Positions 43,335-51,859 of a stretch of DNA of 64,000 nucleotides are shown piece by piece. Under the pieces are notes generated by a model that ran no database searches, had not been told where the DNA came from, and saw nothing but the letters and a program-made list of their open reading frames with translations. Positions within the stretch are counted from its first letter, which is position 1, and the number at the start of each line of letters is the position of its first letter. The stretch comes from Paraburkholderia unamae. GTDB taxonomy: Bacteria > Pseudomonadota > Gammaproteobacteria > Burkholderiales > Burkholderiaceae. The stretch is from NCBI RefSeq assembly GCF_003268775.1, contig NZ_QLSU01000011.1:1-64000 (forward strand), read 5' to 3'. The translations under genes and the position numbers were made by a program.

Positions 43335-45772
43335 CTCGGCCGGACGAGGTGGAGCCACGCATGAGCGCGAGGCCGCCCGCGCGCCTTGGCCGCTCAGTCG
43401 GGCGCCGCTTTCTGTTCGAGTGGGCCGGGGTGGGCTGCGCGGGCTTCGTTGTGGTGCTGCTGTGCGTGATCTGGCGGCTGACGGGCGGCGCGGACAACCT
43501 GGTCTACGACCGCTTTCTCGCCGCGCGCGAGCGGCCGGTCTCGCCCGACATCGTGCTCGTGGAGATCGACAACGCGAGCGTGGCCGCACTCGGGCGTTGG
43601 CCCTGGCCGCGCGAGGCGCATGCGCGGCTCGTCGATCAGCTCGCGAAAGCGGGCGCGGCCGCCATCGTCTACGACGTGCTGTTCACCGAGCCTTCGCCCG
43701 ACGACGCGCGCTTCGCACAGGCGTTGCGCGCCCGCCCGTCGTTCCTGCCCATTCTCCTCACCCCCGCCGCCGACGACGGCCATCGCGACGCCGTGCGCCC
43801 GGTCGCGCCGCTCGCCCAGGCGGCGGCAGGCGTAGGCCACATCAATCTCGAAGTCGATAGCGACGGCATCGTGCGCAGCGTCGCGCTGTTCGAAGGCGAC
43901 GCGCGCCAGCGCTGGCCGCAGTTGATGGTGCCGCTGTGGCGCGCGGTGCGCGACGGCGCCGTGACGCTCGCGCACGGCACGCCCGCCGCCGCGCAGCGCG
44001 ACGACGTGCTGCGCGCCGCCGCGCCCGGCAGCGAGGCGCGCTTTCTGATTCCATTCGGCGCGCGCTCGCAAACCTACCGCAAGGTCTCCTTCGCCGACGT
44101 GCTCGCGTGCCGCGTGCCGCCCGAGACGCTGCGCGGACGTGTGGCGATCGTCGGCGTGACGGCCTCGGGCCTTTACGACCGCTTCGCCACGCCGCTCTCG
44201 GGCACGCTCGGCCCGCTGCCCGGCGTCTATATCCACGCCATCGTGCTCGACACGCTGCTCAACGGCACCGCCATCCAGCCCGCGCCGCCGCTCGCGGTCG
44301 TGCTGGCCTCGCTCCTGCCGCTCGCGGTGCTGCTGGCGGGCTTTCTCGTACTCTCGCCGCTGCGCACGCTGCTGCTGCTCGCGCTGCTCATCCTCGTCTC
44401 GCTCGGCACGAGCGCGGGCATGCTGTACGGCGCGCGGCTGTGGCTGCCGCCCGTGCCCGCGGTCGTCGCGCTGCTCGTCGTGTATCCGGTGTGGAGCTGG
44501 CGCCGCCTCGAAATGACGATGGCGTACCTGCGCAAGGAACTGCGCCAGCTCGCCGACGAACCCTATCTTTTGCCCGAGGCGCCCACGCCGCGCCGCGAGT
44601 TCGCGGGCGACGCGCTCGCCCAGCAGATGGCGCTGATGGCGCAGGCCGCGCAGCGCCTCCAGGACATGCGCCGCTTCGTGTGGGACAGCCTCGACTCGGT
44701 GCCCGAGCCGATTGTCGTGGCCGACCTGCGTGGCGTCGTGCTGATCGCGAATCACGCTTCGCGCGCCTATCTCGCGCGCCTGCGCGTGGGCGCGGCGGAA
44801 GGGCGCTGGATGCAGGACGTGTTCGGCGATCTCTCGCTCGTCAAGCCGATCGACCCGAGCCCGGAGATGATGACGTTCGCGCACGCGCACTGGCCCGCGC
44901 CGCTCGACCCGGCGCGCGGCGAATTCGCGGAGCTGATGGAGCGCGGCGTGGAAGTGCGGGCGCGCGACGGCAGCGACTACCTGCTGCGTTACGCACGCTG
45001 TACGAACGCGCAAGGCCAGGCGGTGGGCTGGATCGCGGGCCTCGTCGACGTCACGGAACTGCACGACGCCGAGCGCCAGCGCGAGGACGCGTTGCGCCTG
45101 CTCTCGCACGACATGCGCTCGCCGCAGGCCTCGATCGTCGCACTCGTGGAAACCGAGCGCGAGCGCGGCACGCTGGCCTCGGAGCCGGTGCGCGGCGTGA
45201 TGGAGCGCATCGAGCGTTACGCGCGCCGCTCGCTCACGCTTGCCGACGACTTCGTGCAACTTGCGCGCGCGGAGTCGCAGGTCTATGCGCTCGAACCCAC
45301 GAGCCTCGCGGAACTCATGATCGACGCGAGCGACGAAGTCTGGCCGCAGGCGCGCGCGAAACGCATCCAGATCGACACGGCGTTCGAGGGCGAGCAGATG
45401 GGCTGGATCAACGCCGACCGCTCGCTCATGACGCGCGCGCTGGTCAACGTGCTCAACAACGCGGTGAAATACAGCCCCCCCGATACGCGCATTGTCTGTA
45501 AGATCGCGCTGGACGATGAGACGCCGCCGCATGTGATCTGCTCGATCCAGGACCAGGGCTACGGCATCACGCACGAGGATCAGGCGAAGCTGTTCGAGCC
45601 GTTCCGCCGTTTCCATGCGGGTCAGCGGCCCGAGGTGAGCGGCGCGGGGCTCGGCATGGCCTTCGTGAAGACCGTCGTGACGCGCCACGGCGGCGAAGTC
45701 CATGTGGAGAGCGAGCCGGATAAGGGCACCAAACTGACGATGACGCTCCCCGCATTCGACGCGCCGGCTTGA
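43331..45772 (+). CDS. CHASE2-domain sensor histidine kinase
   Basis: This is an 813-residue kinase. One membrane segment (about 30-50) leads to a large periplasmic CHASE2 domain (about 55-310; RPVSPDIVLVEIDNASVAALG and GVYIHAIVLDTLL). Three membrane segments follow (about 318-392), then a PAS-like region (about 450-580), the phospho-acceptor His near 593 in LLSHDMRSPQAS, and the ATPase domain with NVLNNAVKYS and GAGLGMAF. The GTG start overlaps the FecR gene stop. CHASE2 and FecR proteins often occur together in bacteria, and the stimulus is unknown. The response regulator at 41161 is the probable partner. Confidence 0.92.
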   Translation: MTRPDEVEPRMSARPPARLGRSVGRRFLFEWAGVGCAGFVVVLLCVIWRLTGGADNLVYDRFLAARERPVSPDIVLVEIDNASVAALGRWPWPREAHARLVDQLAKAGAAAIVYDVLFTEPSPDDARFAQALRARPSFLPILLTPAADDGHRDAVRPVAPLAQAAAGVGHINLEVDSDGIVRSVALFEGDARQRWPQLMVPLWRAVRDGAVTLAHGTPAAAQRDDVLRAAAPGSEARFLIPFGARSQTYRKVSFADVLACRVPPETLRGRVAIVGVTASGLYDRFATPLSGTLGPLPGVYIHAIVLDTLLNGTAIQPAPPLAVVLASLLPLAVLLAGFLVLSPLRTLLLLALLILVSLGTSAGMLYGARLWLPPVPAVVALLVVYPVWSWRRLEMTMAYLRKELRQLADEPYLLPEAPTPRREFAGDALAQQMALMAQAAQRLQDMRRFVWDSLDSVPEPIVVADLRGVVLIANHASRAYLARLRVGAAEGRWMQDVFGDLSLVKPIDPSPEMMTFAHAHWPAPLDPARGEFAELMERGVEVRARDGSDYLLRYARCTNAQGQAVGWIAGLVDVTELHDAERQREDALRLLSHDMRSPQASIVALVETERERGTLASEPVRGVMERIERYARRSLTLADDFVQLARAESQVYALEPTSLAELMIDASDEVWPQARAKRIQIDTAFEGEQMGWINADRSLMTRALVNVLNNAVKYSPPDTRIVCKIALDDETPPHVICSIQDQGYGITHEDQAKLFEPFRRFHAGQRPEVSGAGLGMAFVKTVVTRHGGEVHVESEPDKGTKLTMTLPAFDAPA

Positions 45773-45837
45773 GCCGCGCGAACGCGCATGACAAGAACGC
45801 CGCCGGCCGCGCGCCGGCGGCCCCGATGGAGTGTTCA

Positions 45838-46464
45838 GTGAAGACCCAGTTGTCGATGTGTCTGCTGCCGCTGCTCGGCGCTCTCGCCGGCTGCGCCGGT
45901 GTGACGACCGATGTCGAGGCCACCGGCGGCCTGCCTGCCATGGGCACGGCCGCCGCGAACTACCGTTTCGCCCCCACGCCCGCGCAGGCCGACGCGGGCG
46001 AGATCCTGCCGTACCAGGGCTTGCTGCGCGAGGGCCTCGCGCAGCGCGGCTTTGTCGCGGGCGCGCCCGAGGCGGCGCGCTATCTGGTTTCGGTGGCCTG
46101 GGCCACGCGCCCCGCCGACGTGAAAGTGGTGGCAGGCGAGTGCGCGGGCGGCTGCGTGCCGGCCGAAGGGCCGTCTTTTCCATGGTTCGGGCGGCCTTAC
46201 GTCCATACGCTGACGCTGCGCTTCTTTACGCTGCCGGAAGGCGGCGAGGTGTACAAGGTGAGCGCGGTCAAACGCGACCGCAACGCCGACGCGCGCGAAG
46301 CGCTGCCGTACCTCATGGCGGGCGCGCTGGCGCGTCTGCCGTATGCGGGCGCGCCGCAATGGCGGGTCAAGCTCGGCAGCGGGGCCGACGCGGGCGCAGG
46401 CTCGGCGAGCGCCCAGCCGCATATGCCCGCGGTGCTCTCGGTTTCGCCGATCAATCAGCCGTAA
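45838..46464 (+). CDS. DUF4136-type lipoprotein
   Basis: This is a 208-residue protein. A short signal peptide ends in the lipobox LAGC (residues about 18-21). The following pattern (NYRFAPTPAQADAGEILPYQ, LREGLAQRGF, ARYLVSVAWATRP) fits the DUF4136 group of envelope lipoproteins of unknown role. GTG 45838 is chosen since GGAG lies 6 bases upstream; an ATG at 45826 overlaps that site. It follows the kinase by 65 bp and may belong to the same operon. Its stop codon lies inside an 11-bp tandem repeat. Confidence 0.78.
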   Translation: MKTQLSMCLLPLLGALAGCAGVTTDVEATGGLPAMGTAAANYRFAPTPAQADAGEILPYQGLLREGLAQRGFVAGAPEAARYLVSVAWATRPADVKVVAGECAGGCVPAEGPSFPWFGRPYVHTLTLRFFTLPEGGEVYKVSAVKRDRNADAREALPYLMAGALARLPYAGAPQWRVKLGSGADAGAGSASAQPHMPAVLSVSPINQP

Positions 46465-46492
46465 ATCAGCCGTAAATCAGCCGTAAATCAGC
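46453..46492 (+). repeat. 11-bp tandem repeat across a stop codon
   Basis: AATCAGCCGTA occurs at 46453-46463, 46464-46474 and 46475-46485, followed by AATCAGC. The TAA stop of the lipoprotein gene (46462-46464) is formed at the first junction. Each unit supplies a TAA, so unit number changes would not extend the protein much. Confidence 0.9.
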
Positions 46493-46631
46493 TGCGCATC
46501 CAGCCGCAAACCCGCCATAAGGCCGCCGCAAATCCAGCGCAACTTTCCCCAGGCCGGGGCGGCGGCGTGCGCGCTATGCTGACTCCACGATCCGCCGCAA
46601 CGGTTGCGCGCGGACCTCACGGGAGTCGCTC

Positions 46632-47012
46632 ATGTTCGATCACATTGGATTGCGCGTGCAGGATCTCGCACGTAGCGTGCGTTTTTACGAGGCGCTGCTC
46701 GCGCCGCTTGGCGTCGTGGTGTGCATGCGCGACGACACCTACGCGGGGCTCGGCCAGCCAGGCCAGCCGAAGCTGTGGTTGCACGCGCTTGCCGCGCAGG
46801 ACGCGAGCGCGCCGCGCGGCGTGCATGTGGCGTTCCTGGCCCCGAGCCGCGCGGCCGTTGACGGCTTCTACGAGGCGGGCCTGCGCGCGGGCGCGAAGGA
46901 CAACGGCGCGCCCGGCCTGCGGCTCGACTACAGCCCCGACTATTACGCAGTATTCCTGATCGATGCCGACGGCAACAACGTCGAGGCCGTGTGCTACGCC
47001 CGCGAAGCGTGA
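46632..47012 (+). CDS. VOC-family (glyoxalase-like) protein
   Basis: This is a 126-residue single-domain protein of the vicinal oxygen chelate fold. MFDHIGLRVQDLARSVRFYE begins the first beta-alpha-beta unit with the metal His, and YYAVFLIDADGNNVEAV ends the second with the metal Glu. Members include glyoxalases, dioxygenases and antibiotic-binding proteins; the substrate is not predictable. GGGAG lies 9 bases before the ATG. It is convergent with bluB, and no functional link is evident. Confidence 0.88.
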   Translation: MFDHIGLRVQDLARSVRFYEALLAPLGVVVCMRDDTYAGLGQPGQPKLWLHALAAQDASAPRGVHVAFLAPSRAAVDGFYEAGLRAGAKDNGAPGLRLDYSPDYYAVFLIDADGNNVEAVCYAREA

Positions 47013-47021
47013 ACTAGCGCG

Positions 47022-47714
47022 TCAGACGCCCGGCGGCACGTCGGGCACGGGAGCCGGTGCGCAGTCCGGCTCCCCCTGCGGCCAGGCATTCTCGAACACG
47101 CATTCGCCCAGCGCCTTGCGCTTCGCCCAGTGCTCCATTTCCAGCATGGGCTGCGGATAAAACGCCTCGACCTGACCCACGCAAAGGATCGCCACGGGTT
47201 TCGCGCCCGGCGGCATGGCGAGCAGCGCGCGCACCTCGTCGACGTCGAAGATCGATACCCAGCCCATGCCGAGCCCTTCGGCGCGCGCGGCGAGCCACAT
47301 GTTCTGGATCGCGCACGCCACGGAGGCGAGATCCATCTCCGGCAGCGTACGCCTGCCGAAAATATGCGTCTCGCGCCGGTCCATCAGCGCGAACACGAGC
47401 ACCTCGGCGCACTCGCGCATGCCCTCCACTTTGAGTTTCATGAACTCGTCGCGGCGCTTGCCCAGCGCGTCGGCGGTGGCGATGCGTTCGCGCTCGACCG
47501 TTGCATGAAGTTGCTCGCGCAACGACGGGTCGGTAATCCGCACGATGCGCCACGGCTGCATGAAACCCACGCTCGGTGCGTGGTGGGCGGCGTCGAGCAG
47601 GCGCGCGAGCGTGGCGGGGTCGATCGGGCCGGGCACGAAGTGCCGCATGTCGCGCCGCTCGTAAATCGCGCGGTACACCGCCGCGCGTTCGGCTTCGTCA
47701 AAGGGCTGTGCCAT
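47022..47714 (-). CDS. bluB: 5,6-dimethylbenzimidazole synthase
   Basis: This is a 230-residue nitroreductase-fold enzyme that breaks down FMNH2 with O2 to make 5,6-dimethylbenzimidazole, the lower ligand of cobalamin. RRDMRHFVPGPIDPATLARLL, APSVGFMQPWRIVRI and GLGMGWVSIFD are BluB signatures. The ATG at 47714 lies inside the 3' end of cobB (17-base overlap), so translation is coupled. It is the last gene of cobE-cobO-cobB-bluB. Its presence means the host makes true B12 aerobically and needs riboflavin-derived FMN for it. Confidence 0.93.
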   Translation of the reverse strand: MAQPFDEAERAAVYRAIYERRDMRHFVPGPIDPATLARLLDAAHHAPSVGFMQPWRIVRITDPSLREQLHATVERERIATADALGKRRDEFMKLKVEGMRECAEVLVFALMDRRETHIFGRRTLPEMDLASVACAIQNMWLAARAEGLGMGWVSIFDVDEVRALLAMPPGAKPVAILCVGQVEAFYPQPMLEMEHWAKRKALGECVFENAWPQGEPDCAPAPVPDVPPGV

Positions 47715-49008
47715 GAAAGAGTGCGGCCGTGAAAGCCGGGTTGGAGGGCCAGTAAGCGTGCATGTAGGTCGCCGCGATCGAGCCGTGGCGATAAAACGCC
47801 TCGCCCGGCGCGCCGGTTTGCGCGTGGCGCGCCGTGAGCGCGGGCGCAAGCGGCGTGCTCATGCGCGAGTAATGAAACGTATGGCCGCGCAGCGCGCCGT
47901 GCTCGCCGTCGACCTGCTGCATGCCGAGCGCCGCGAAGCGCTTTTGCATGGCCGCCTCGCCGGGCAGCAGGCCGAGCATCGGCGTGCGCGTGCCCGCCAC
48001 GTCGGTGAGCGCGTCGAGCAGATAAAGCATGCCGCCACATTCGGCGACGAGCGGCTTGCCCGCGGATACATGTGCGCGCAACGTATTCGCGCTTTGCGTA
48101 TTGCGCGCGAGCGTCGTGGCATGAAGCTCGGGGTAGCCGCCGGGCAGGAAGATCGCGTCGGCGTGGGCGGGAGCGGGTTCGTCGGCGAGCGGCGAGAAGT
48201 AGCTCACGCGCGCCCCCATGGCTTCGAGCAGCGCGATATTCGCGGGATAGAGAAACGAGAACGCGGCGTCACGAGCGACCGCGACATGGCGGCCTTCGAG
48301 CAGGCGCGGCATTGCTTCGTCATGCGAAGGATCGTCGAATGCCACCGCAGGCGGCAGACCGGCGAGGGCGGTTTGCGCGAGCGCGTTGGCGGCGCGTTCG
48401 ATGCGCGCGTCGAGGTCGTCGATCTCGCTTGCCTGATGCAGGCCGAGATGGCGATCGGGCAGCGCCATCGTCGTCTCGCTTGCCACGTGCCCCAGCCAGC
48501 GCAGGTCGGCGGGCAGCGCTTCCTGCAACATCTGCGCGTGGCGCGCCGAACCGACGTGGTTCGCAAGCACGCCGTGAAACGGCACCTCGGGCCGAAAGCG
48601 CGCGAGGCCGAACGCGATCGCGCCGAAGGTTTGCGCCATCGACTTCGCGCTGACGACGGCCGCCACCGGCACGCCAAACGTCGTTGCGAGATTGGCGCTG
48701 CTCGGCGTGCCGTCGAAGAGGCCCATCACGCCTTCGATGAGGATCAGGTCCGCTTCGCGCGCGGCCTGCGCGAGCAATGCCCGGCACGCGTGCTCGCCCA
48801 CCATCCAGAGGTCGAGCGAGAGCACGGGCGCGCCGCTCGCGCGCGCGAGGATCATCGGGTCGAGAAAGTCCGGCCCGGTCTTGAACACGCGCACGCGCCG
48901 ACCCGCGCGCCGGTGCAGCCGCGCGAGCCCCGCCGTGAGTGTGGTCTTGCCCTGGCCCGAAGCGGGCGCGCTGATGAAAAGCGCGGGGCAGGCAAGCGTT
49001 GCGCACAT
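47698..49008 (-). CDS. cobB: Cobyrinate a,c-diamide synthase (CobB/CbiA)
   Basis: This is a 436-residue ATP- and glutamine-dependent amidase that amidates side chains a and c of the corrin (hydrogenobyrinate in the aerobic route). The N-terminal P-loop is APASGQGKTTL, followed by KTGPDFLDP. The C-terminal glutaminase domain has the nucleophile Cys in AECGGMLYL and a late His in GHTFHYSRM. Standard length. It starts 4 bases after the cobO stop and overlaps bluB, so the three are coupled. Confidence 0.93.
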   Translation of the reverse strand: MCATLACPALFISAPASGQGKTTLTAGLARLHRRAGRRVRVFKTGPDFLDPMILARASGAPVLSLDLWMVGEHACRALLAQAAREADLILIEGVMGLFDGTPSSANLATTFGVPVAAVVSAKSMAQTFGAIAFGLARFRPEVPFHGVLANHVGSARHAQMLQEALPADLRWLGHVASETTMALPDRHLGLHQASEIDDLDARIERAANALAQTALAGLPPAVAFDDPSHDEAMPRLLEGRHVAVARDAAFSFLYPANIALLEAMGARVSYFSPLADEPAPAHADAIFLPGGYPELHATTLARNTQSANTLRAHVSAGKPLVAECGGMLYLLDALTDVAGTRTPMLGLLPGEAAMQKRFAALGMQQVDGEHGALRGHTFHYSRMSTPLAPALTARHAQTGAPGEAFYRHGSIAATYMHAYWPSNPAFTAALFHGTAL

Positions 49009-49012
49009 GCCG

Positions 49013-49615
49013 TTAGAACTCCACGCCCTTTTGCGCCTTCACGCCTTGCTCGCGGTACGGGTGCTTCACGAGGCGCATTTCGGTGACGAGGTCGGCGGCT
49101 TCGATGAGCGCGTCGGGCGCATGGCGTCCCGTGACGACCACATGCACGTGCGGCGCGCGCGAGTCGATCACGCCGAGCACTTCGTCGAGCGGCAGATACT
49201 CGTATTTGAGCACCGTGTTGAGTTCGTCGAGGATCACCATCGCGTAGTCGCCGCTCTCGATCATGCGCTTCGCCTCGTCCCAGCCCTTGCGCGCGGTGGC
49301 GATGTCGGCGTCGCGATTCTGCGTGTTCCAGGTGTAGCCATCGCCCATCGTCACGAAATCGCAGTGCGCGACGCTGCCGAGAAAGTCGCGCTCGGCCGTG
49401 TACAGCGCCCCCTTGATGAACTGCACCACGCCGAGCTTCATGCCGTGGCCGAGCATGCGCACGGCCATGCCGAACGCCGCCGTGCTCTTGCCCTTGCCGT
49501 TGCCGGTGTTGACGATCAGCAGGCCTTTTTCGAGCGTCGCGGCGGCCTGTTTTTTCTCGTGGCCCTCGCGGCGGCGTTGCGTCATGCGTTGGTGCGATTC
49601 GGAATCGGTTTTCAT
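49013..49615 (-). CDS. cobO: Cob(I)yrinate a,c-diamide adenosyltransferase (CobO/CobA type)
   Basis: This is a 200-residue enzyme that attaches the 5'-deoxyadenosyl group of ATP to the cobalt. The P-loop is NTGNGKGKSTAA; VVQFIKGA, ILDELNTVLKY and VVVTGRHAPD are further family signatures. The N-terminal region is rich in Arg, Lys and Gln. The ATG at 49615 is 48 bases after cobE. Its product, adenosylcobalamin after final steps, is the cofactor of NrdJ in this window. Confidence 0.95.
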   Translation of the reverse strand: MKTDSESHQRMTQRRREGHEKKQAAATLEKGLLIVNTGNGKGKSTAAFGMAVRMLGHGMKLGVVQFIKGALYTAERDFLGSVAHCDFVTMGDGYTWNTQNRDADIATARKGWDEAKRMIESGDYAMVILDELNTVLKYEYLPLDEVLGVIDSRAPHVHVVVTGRHAPDALIEAADLVTEMRLVKHPYREQGVKAQKGVEF

Positions 49616-49663
49616 CGTCGGGTGTCGGGAATCGGGTTTCGTGATGAGGTTGAGGCTGAATTT

Positions 49664-50119
49664 TCAGGGCGATTTCGTCGTGTCTTGTGCCGGGCGCGTG
49701 GTCTCGACCGCAATCGCGACCGCGACTGTCACGCCTTCGAGCGCGAGTTTGCCGCGCACGAGCGGACCGCCGCTCGCCGCGAGCCGGGCGCAGGGTTCGC
49801 ATACGCCGTGCACGCCGAATTGCGCTTGCGCCGCGGCGGAAGGCGGCGCGAGCGTCGGCGTCGCCGCGATCTGCTCGCGCGTGTACGTGCGCAGCGGCAG
49901 CGCATGGGCCGCGCAGAACGCCCGCAACGCGGGTTCGTCGGCCTTCGCGTCGAGCGTGGCCACGGCCGTTACGCGTTCGAGCGGCCACGCGCCGAGCGCG
50001 GCGCACACGGCCGCTTCAACTTGCGCGAGCGTCACGCCGCGCTTGCAGCCGATGCCCAGCACGAGCGGCGGCGCGCTTTGCGCGGTCTCGAATGAAGGGC
50101 GAATGTGGGCAAGATTCAC
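49664..50119 (-). CDS. cobE: CobE / CbiG C-terminal-type cobalamin biosynthesis protein
   Basis: This is a protein of about 151 residues. LVLGIGCKRGVTLAQVEAAV is the signature of the CobE/CbiG C-terminal domain, and CHAL-like AFCAAHALPLRTYTREQIAA with CEPCARLAA fits CobE. The family acts in the middle of the corrin pathway, possibly binding a precursor; its exact reaction is not settled. The start is uncertain: GTG 50119 is used, without a clear ribosome binding site. It heads the minus-strand cob group and is divergent from the riboswitch-controlled cobW group. Confidence 0.82.
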   Translation of the reverse strand: MNLAHIRPSFETAQSAPPLVLGIGCKRGVTLAQVEAAVCAALGAWPLERVTAVATLDAKADEPALRAFCAAHALPLRTYTREQIAATPTLAPPSAAAQAQFGVHGVCEPCARLAASGGPLVRGKLALEGVTVAVAIAVETTRPAQDTTKSP

Positions 50120-50265
50120 GGCGGGCGCGTCGATCCTGGGCGTGACCGGAGAGGTAAAACCATCGTGGCCCGGCGTTGGCCGGATGCGCGCTACGATAGC
50201 ACACGCCTTTGCGGCTTCCCACGCCTTCCTTGACGCGCAAGCAAGCCACGCCTACACTCGCACGC

Positions 50266-50508
50266 ACTCTGGTGCTCGCGCGCGCGATTCATTCTGCGTG
50301 CGCAGTTAAACGGGAATCAGGGAGCCATCCCGCCTGGGGCATGGCCAACCTGAACTGCACCCGCAACGGTACAACGAGCGCGGCGTTCGCACGAACGCTG
50401 CAAGCCGCTTCCATGCTTCAAGCAGTCCACGCCACTGTGCGAGCCGGCCGCAAGGCCGCCCGCGCGGGAAGGCGAAGCGGCGTTTCGTCAGTCCGGATAC
50501 CGGCCAGA
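50266..50508 (+). promoter_or_regulatory. Cobalamin riboswitch before cobW
   Basis: The conserved parts occur in order: GGTGC near 50271, AAACGGGAATC at about 50308-50318, CTGCACCCGCAACGGTA at about 50355-50371, the B12-box GCCACTG at 50431-50437, GGGAAGGC at 50466-50473, and GTCAGTCCGGATACCGGCC near 50488-50506. This is the adenosylcobalamin aptamer. It is read on the plus strand and ends about 235 bases before cobW, so high B12 should shut down the cobW-cobN-chlI-VWA genes. The expression platform between 50509 and 50741 could not be assigned. Confidence 0.92.
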
Positions 50509-50741
50509 TACGTGGGATTCGCGCTGCGGGGATGCGGTGCCGGGTCCGTGATTTTCATGCGTCAGCCGGGCGTGGCCCGTGGCGCGTCTCTGGTCGTTCG
50601 TCCCCGGCAGGTTGAATCGTTGCGCTACTTTGCGTCAGGGCGCAGCAACGCACGCGTGTGCTCGCGCGCACGACACCCGCACGAACGGCCAGCGCGACGC
50701 ACCGCGCCCATCATCCGGCATGGCGCCAAAAGGAGCACCTC

Positions 50742-51833
50742 ATGCAAATGCGCAAGATTCCGGTCACGATCGTGACGGGCTTTCTCGGCAGCGGCAAAAC
50801 CACGCTGCTGCGCCACATTCTCCAGCACGCGGGCGGCCTGCGCGTCGCGGTCATCGTCAACGAATTCGGCGAACTCGGTATCGACGGCGAGATCCTGCGA
50901 GGCTGCGGCATTGGCTGCGACGAGAACGGCAACGAAACGGAAGGCCAGCTCTACGAACTCGCGAACGGTTGCCTGTGCTGCACCGTGCAGGAAGAGTTCT
51001 TCCCGGTGATGGAAAAACTGCTCGAGCGCCGCGGCGAGATCGATCACGTGCTGATCGAAACTTCGGGTCTCGCGCTGCCCAAGCCGCTCGTGCAGGCGTT
51101 CAACTGGCCGTCGATCCGCAACGCGTTCACCGTCGATGCGGTCGTGACCGTGGTGGACGGCCCCGCCGCCGCGAGCGGCCAGTTCGCCGAAAACCCGCAG
51201 GCCGTGGACGCGCAACGCCGCGCCGATCCGAATCTCGATCACGAGTCGCCGCTGCACGAGCTGTTCGAAGATCAGCTTTCGGCCGCCGATCTCGTCATCC
51301 TCAACAAGACCGACCTGCTGGACGAAGCGGGCCAGGACGCGCTCATCGCCGAGCTGCGCGAAGAACTGCCGCAGCAGGTGAAGATCGTGCGCGCGCAGCA
51401 CGGCAAGCTCGACCTGCATACGCTGCTCGGGCTCGAAGCGGCTTCGGAGGAGAGCATTCATCTGCGCCACGACCATCACGGTTCCGCCGACGATCCCGAT
51501 CATCACCATGACGAGTTCGATTCGGTCGTGGTGTCGGGCGCGGCGCTTTCGCGCGAGACCGTGATCGAGGCGCTGCAACAACTCGTCGACGCGCACACGA
51601 TCTATCGCGTGAAGGGTTTCGCCGCGTTGCCGGGCGCGCCGATGCGTCTCGTGATTCAAGGCGTGGGCCGCCGCTTCGACAGCTATTTCGATCGCCGCTG
51701 GAACGCGCAGGAAAGCGCCGCGCAGCCGCTCGCGAGCCGCTTCGTGCTGATTGGCGAAGACCTCGATGGTGCGACGCTGCAAGCCGCATTCGACGCGGCA
51801 TTGGCGAGCGTGCAGACCGCCGGCGCGAAGTGA
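50742..51833 (+). CDS. cobW: CobW-type GTPase / metallochaperone
   Basis: This is a 363-residue member of the COG0523 G3E family, thought to deliver cobalt for corrin insertion. The P-loop is GFLGSGKTTLL at residues 13-23, the metal motif is GCLCC (about 86-90), and NKTD is the guanine motif near 189. A His/Asp-rich loop (HDHHGSADDPDHHHDEFD, about 246-263) is an extra metal-binding segment. The C-terminal CobW_C domain follows. AGGAG lies 7 bases before the ATG at 50742. First gene behind the cobalamin riboswitch. Confidence 0.95.
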   Translation: MQMRKIPVTIVTGFLGSGKTTLLRHILQHAGGLRVAVIVNEFGELGIDGEILRGCGIGCDENGNETEGQLYELANGCLCCTVQEEFFPVMEKLLERRGEIDHVLIETSGLALPKPLVQAFNWPSIRNAFTVDAVVTVVDGPAAASGQFAENPQAVDAQRRADPNLDHESPLHELFEDQLSAADLVILNKTDLLDEAGQDALIAELREELPQQVKIVRAQHGKLDLHTLLGLEAASEESIHLRHDHHGSADDPDHHHDEFDSVVVSGAALSRETVIEALQQLVDAHTIYRVKGFAALPGAPMRLVIQGVGRRFDSYFDRRWNAQESAAQPLASRFVLIGEDLDGATLQAAFDAALASVQTAGAK

Positions 51834-51859
51834 AACGCTGAGCAAGACAAGGCCGCAAC

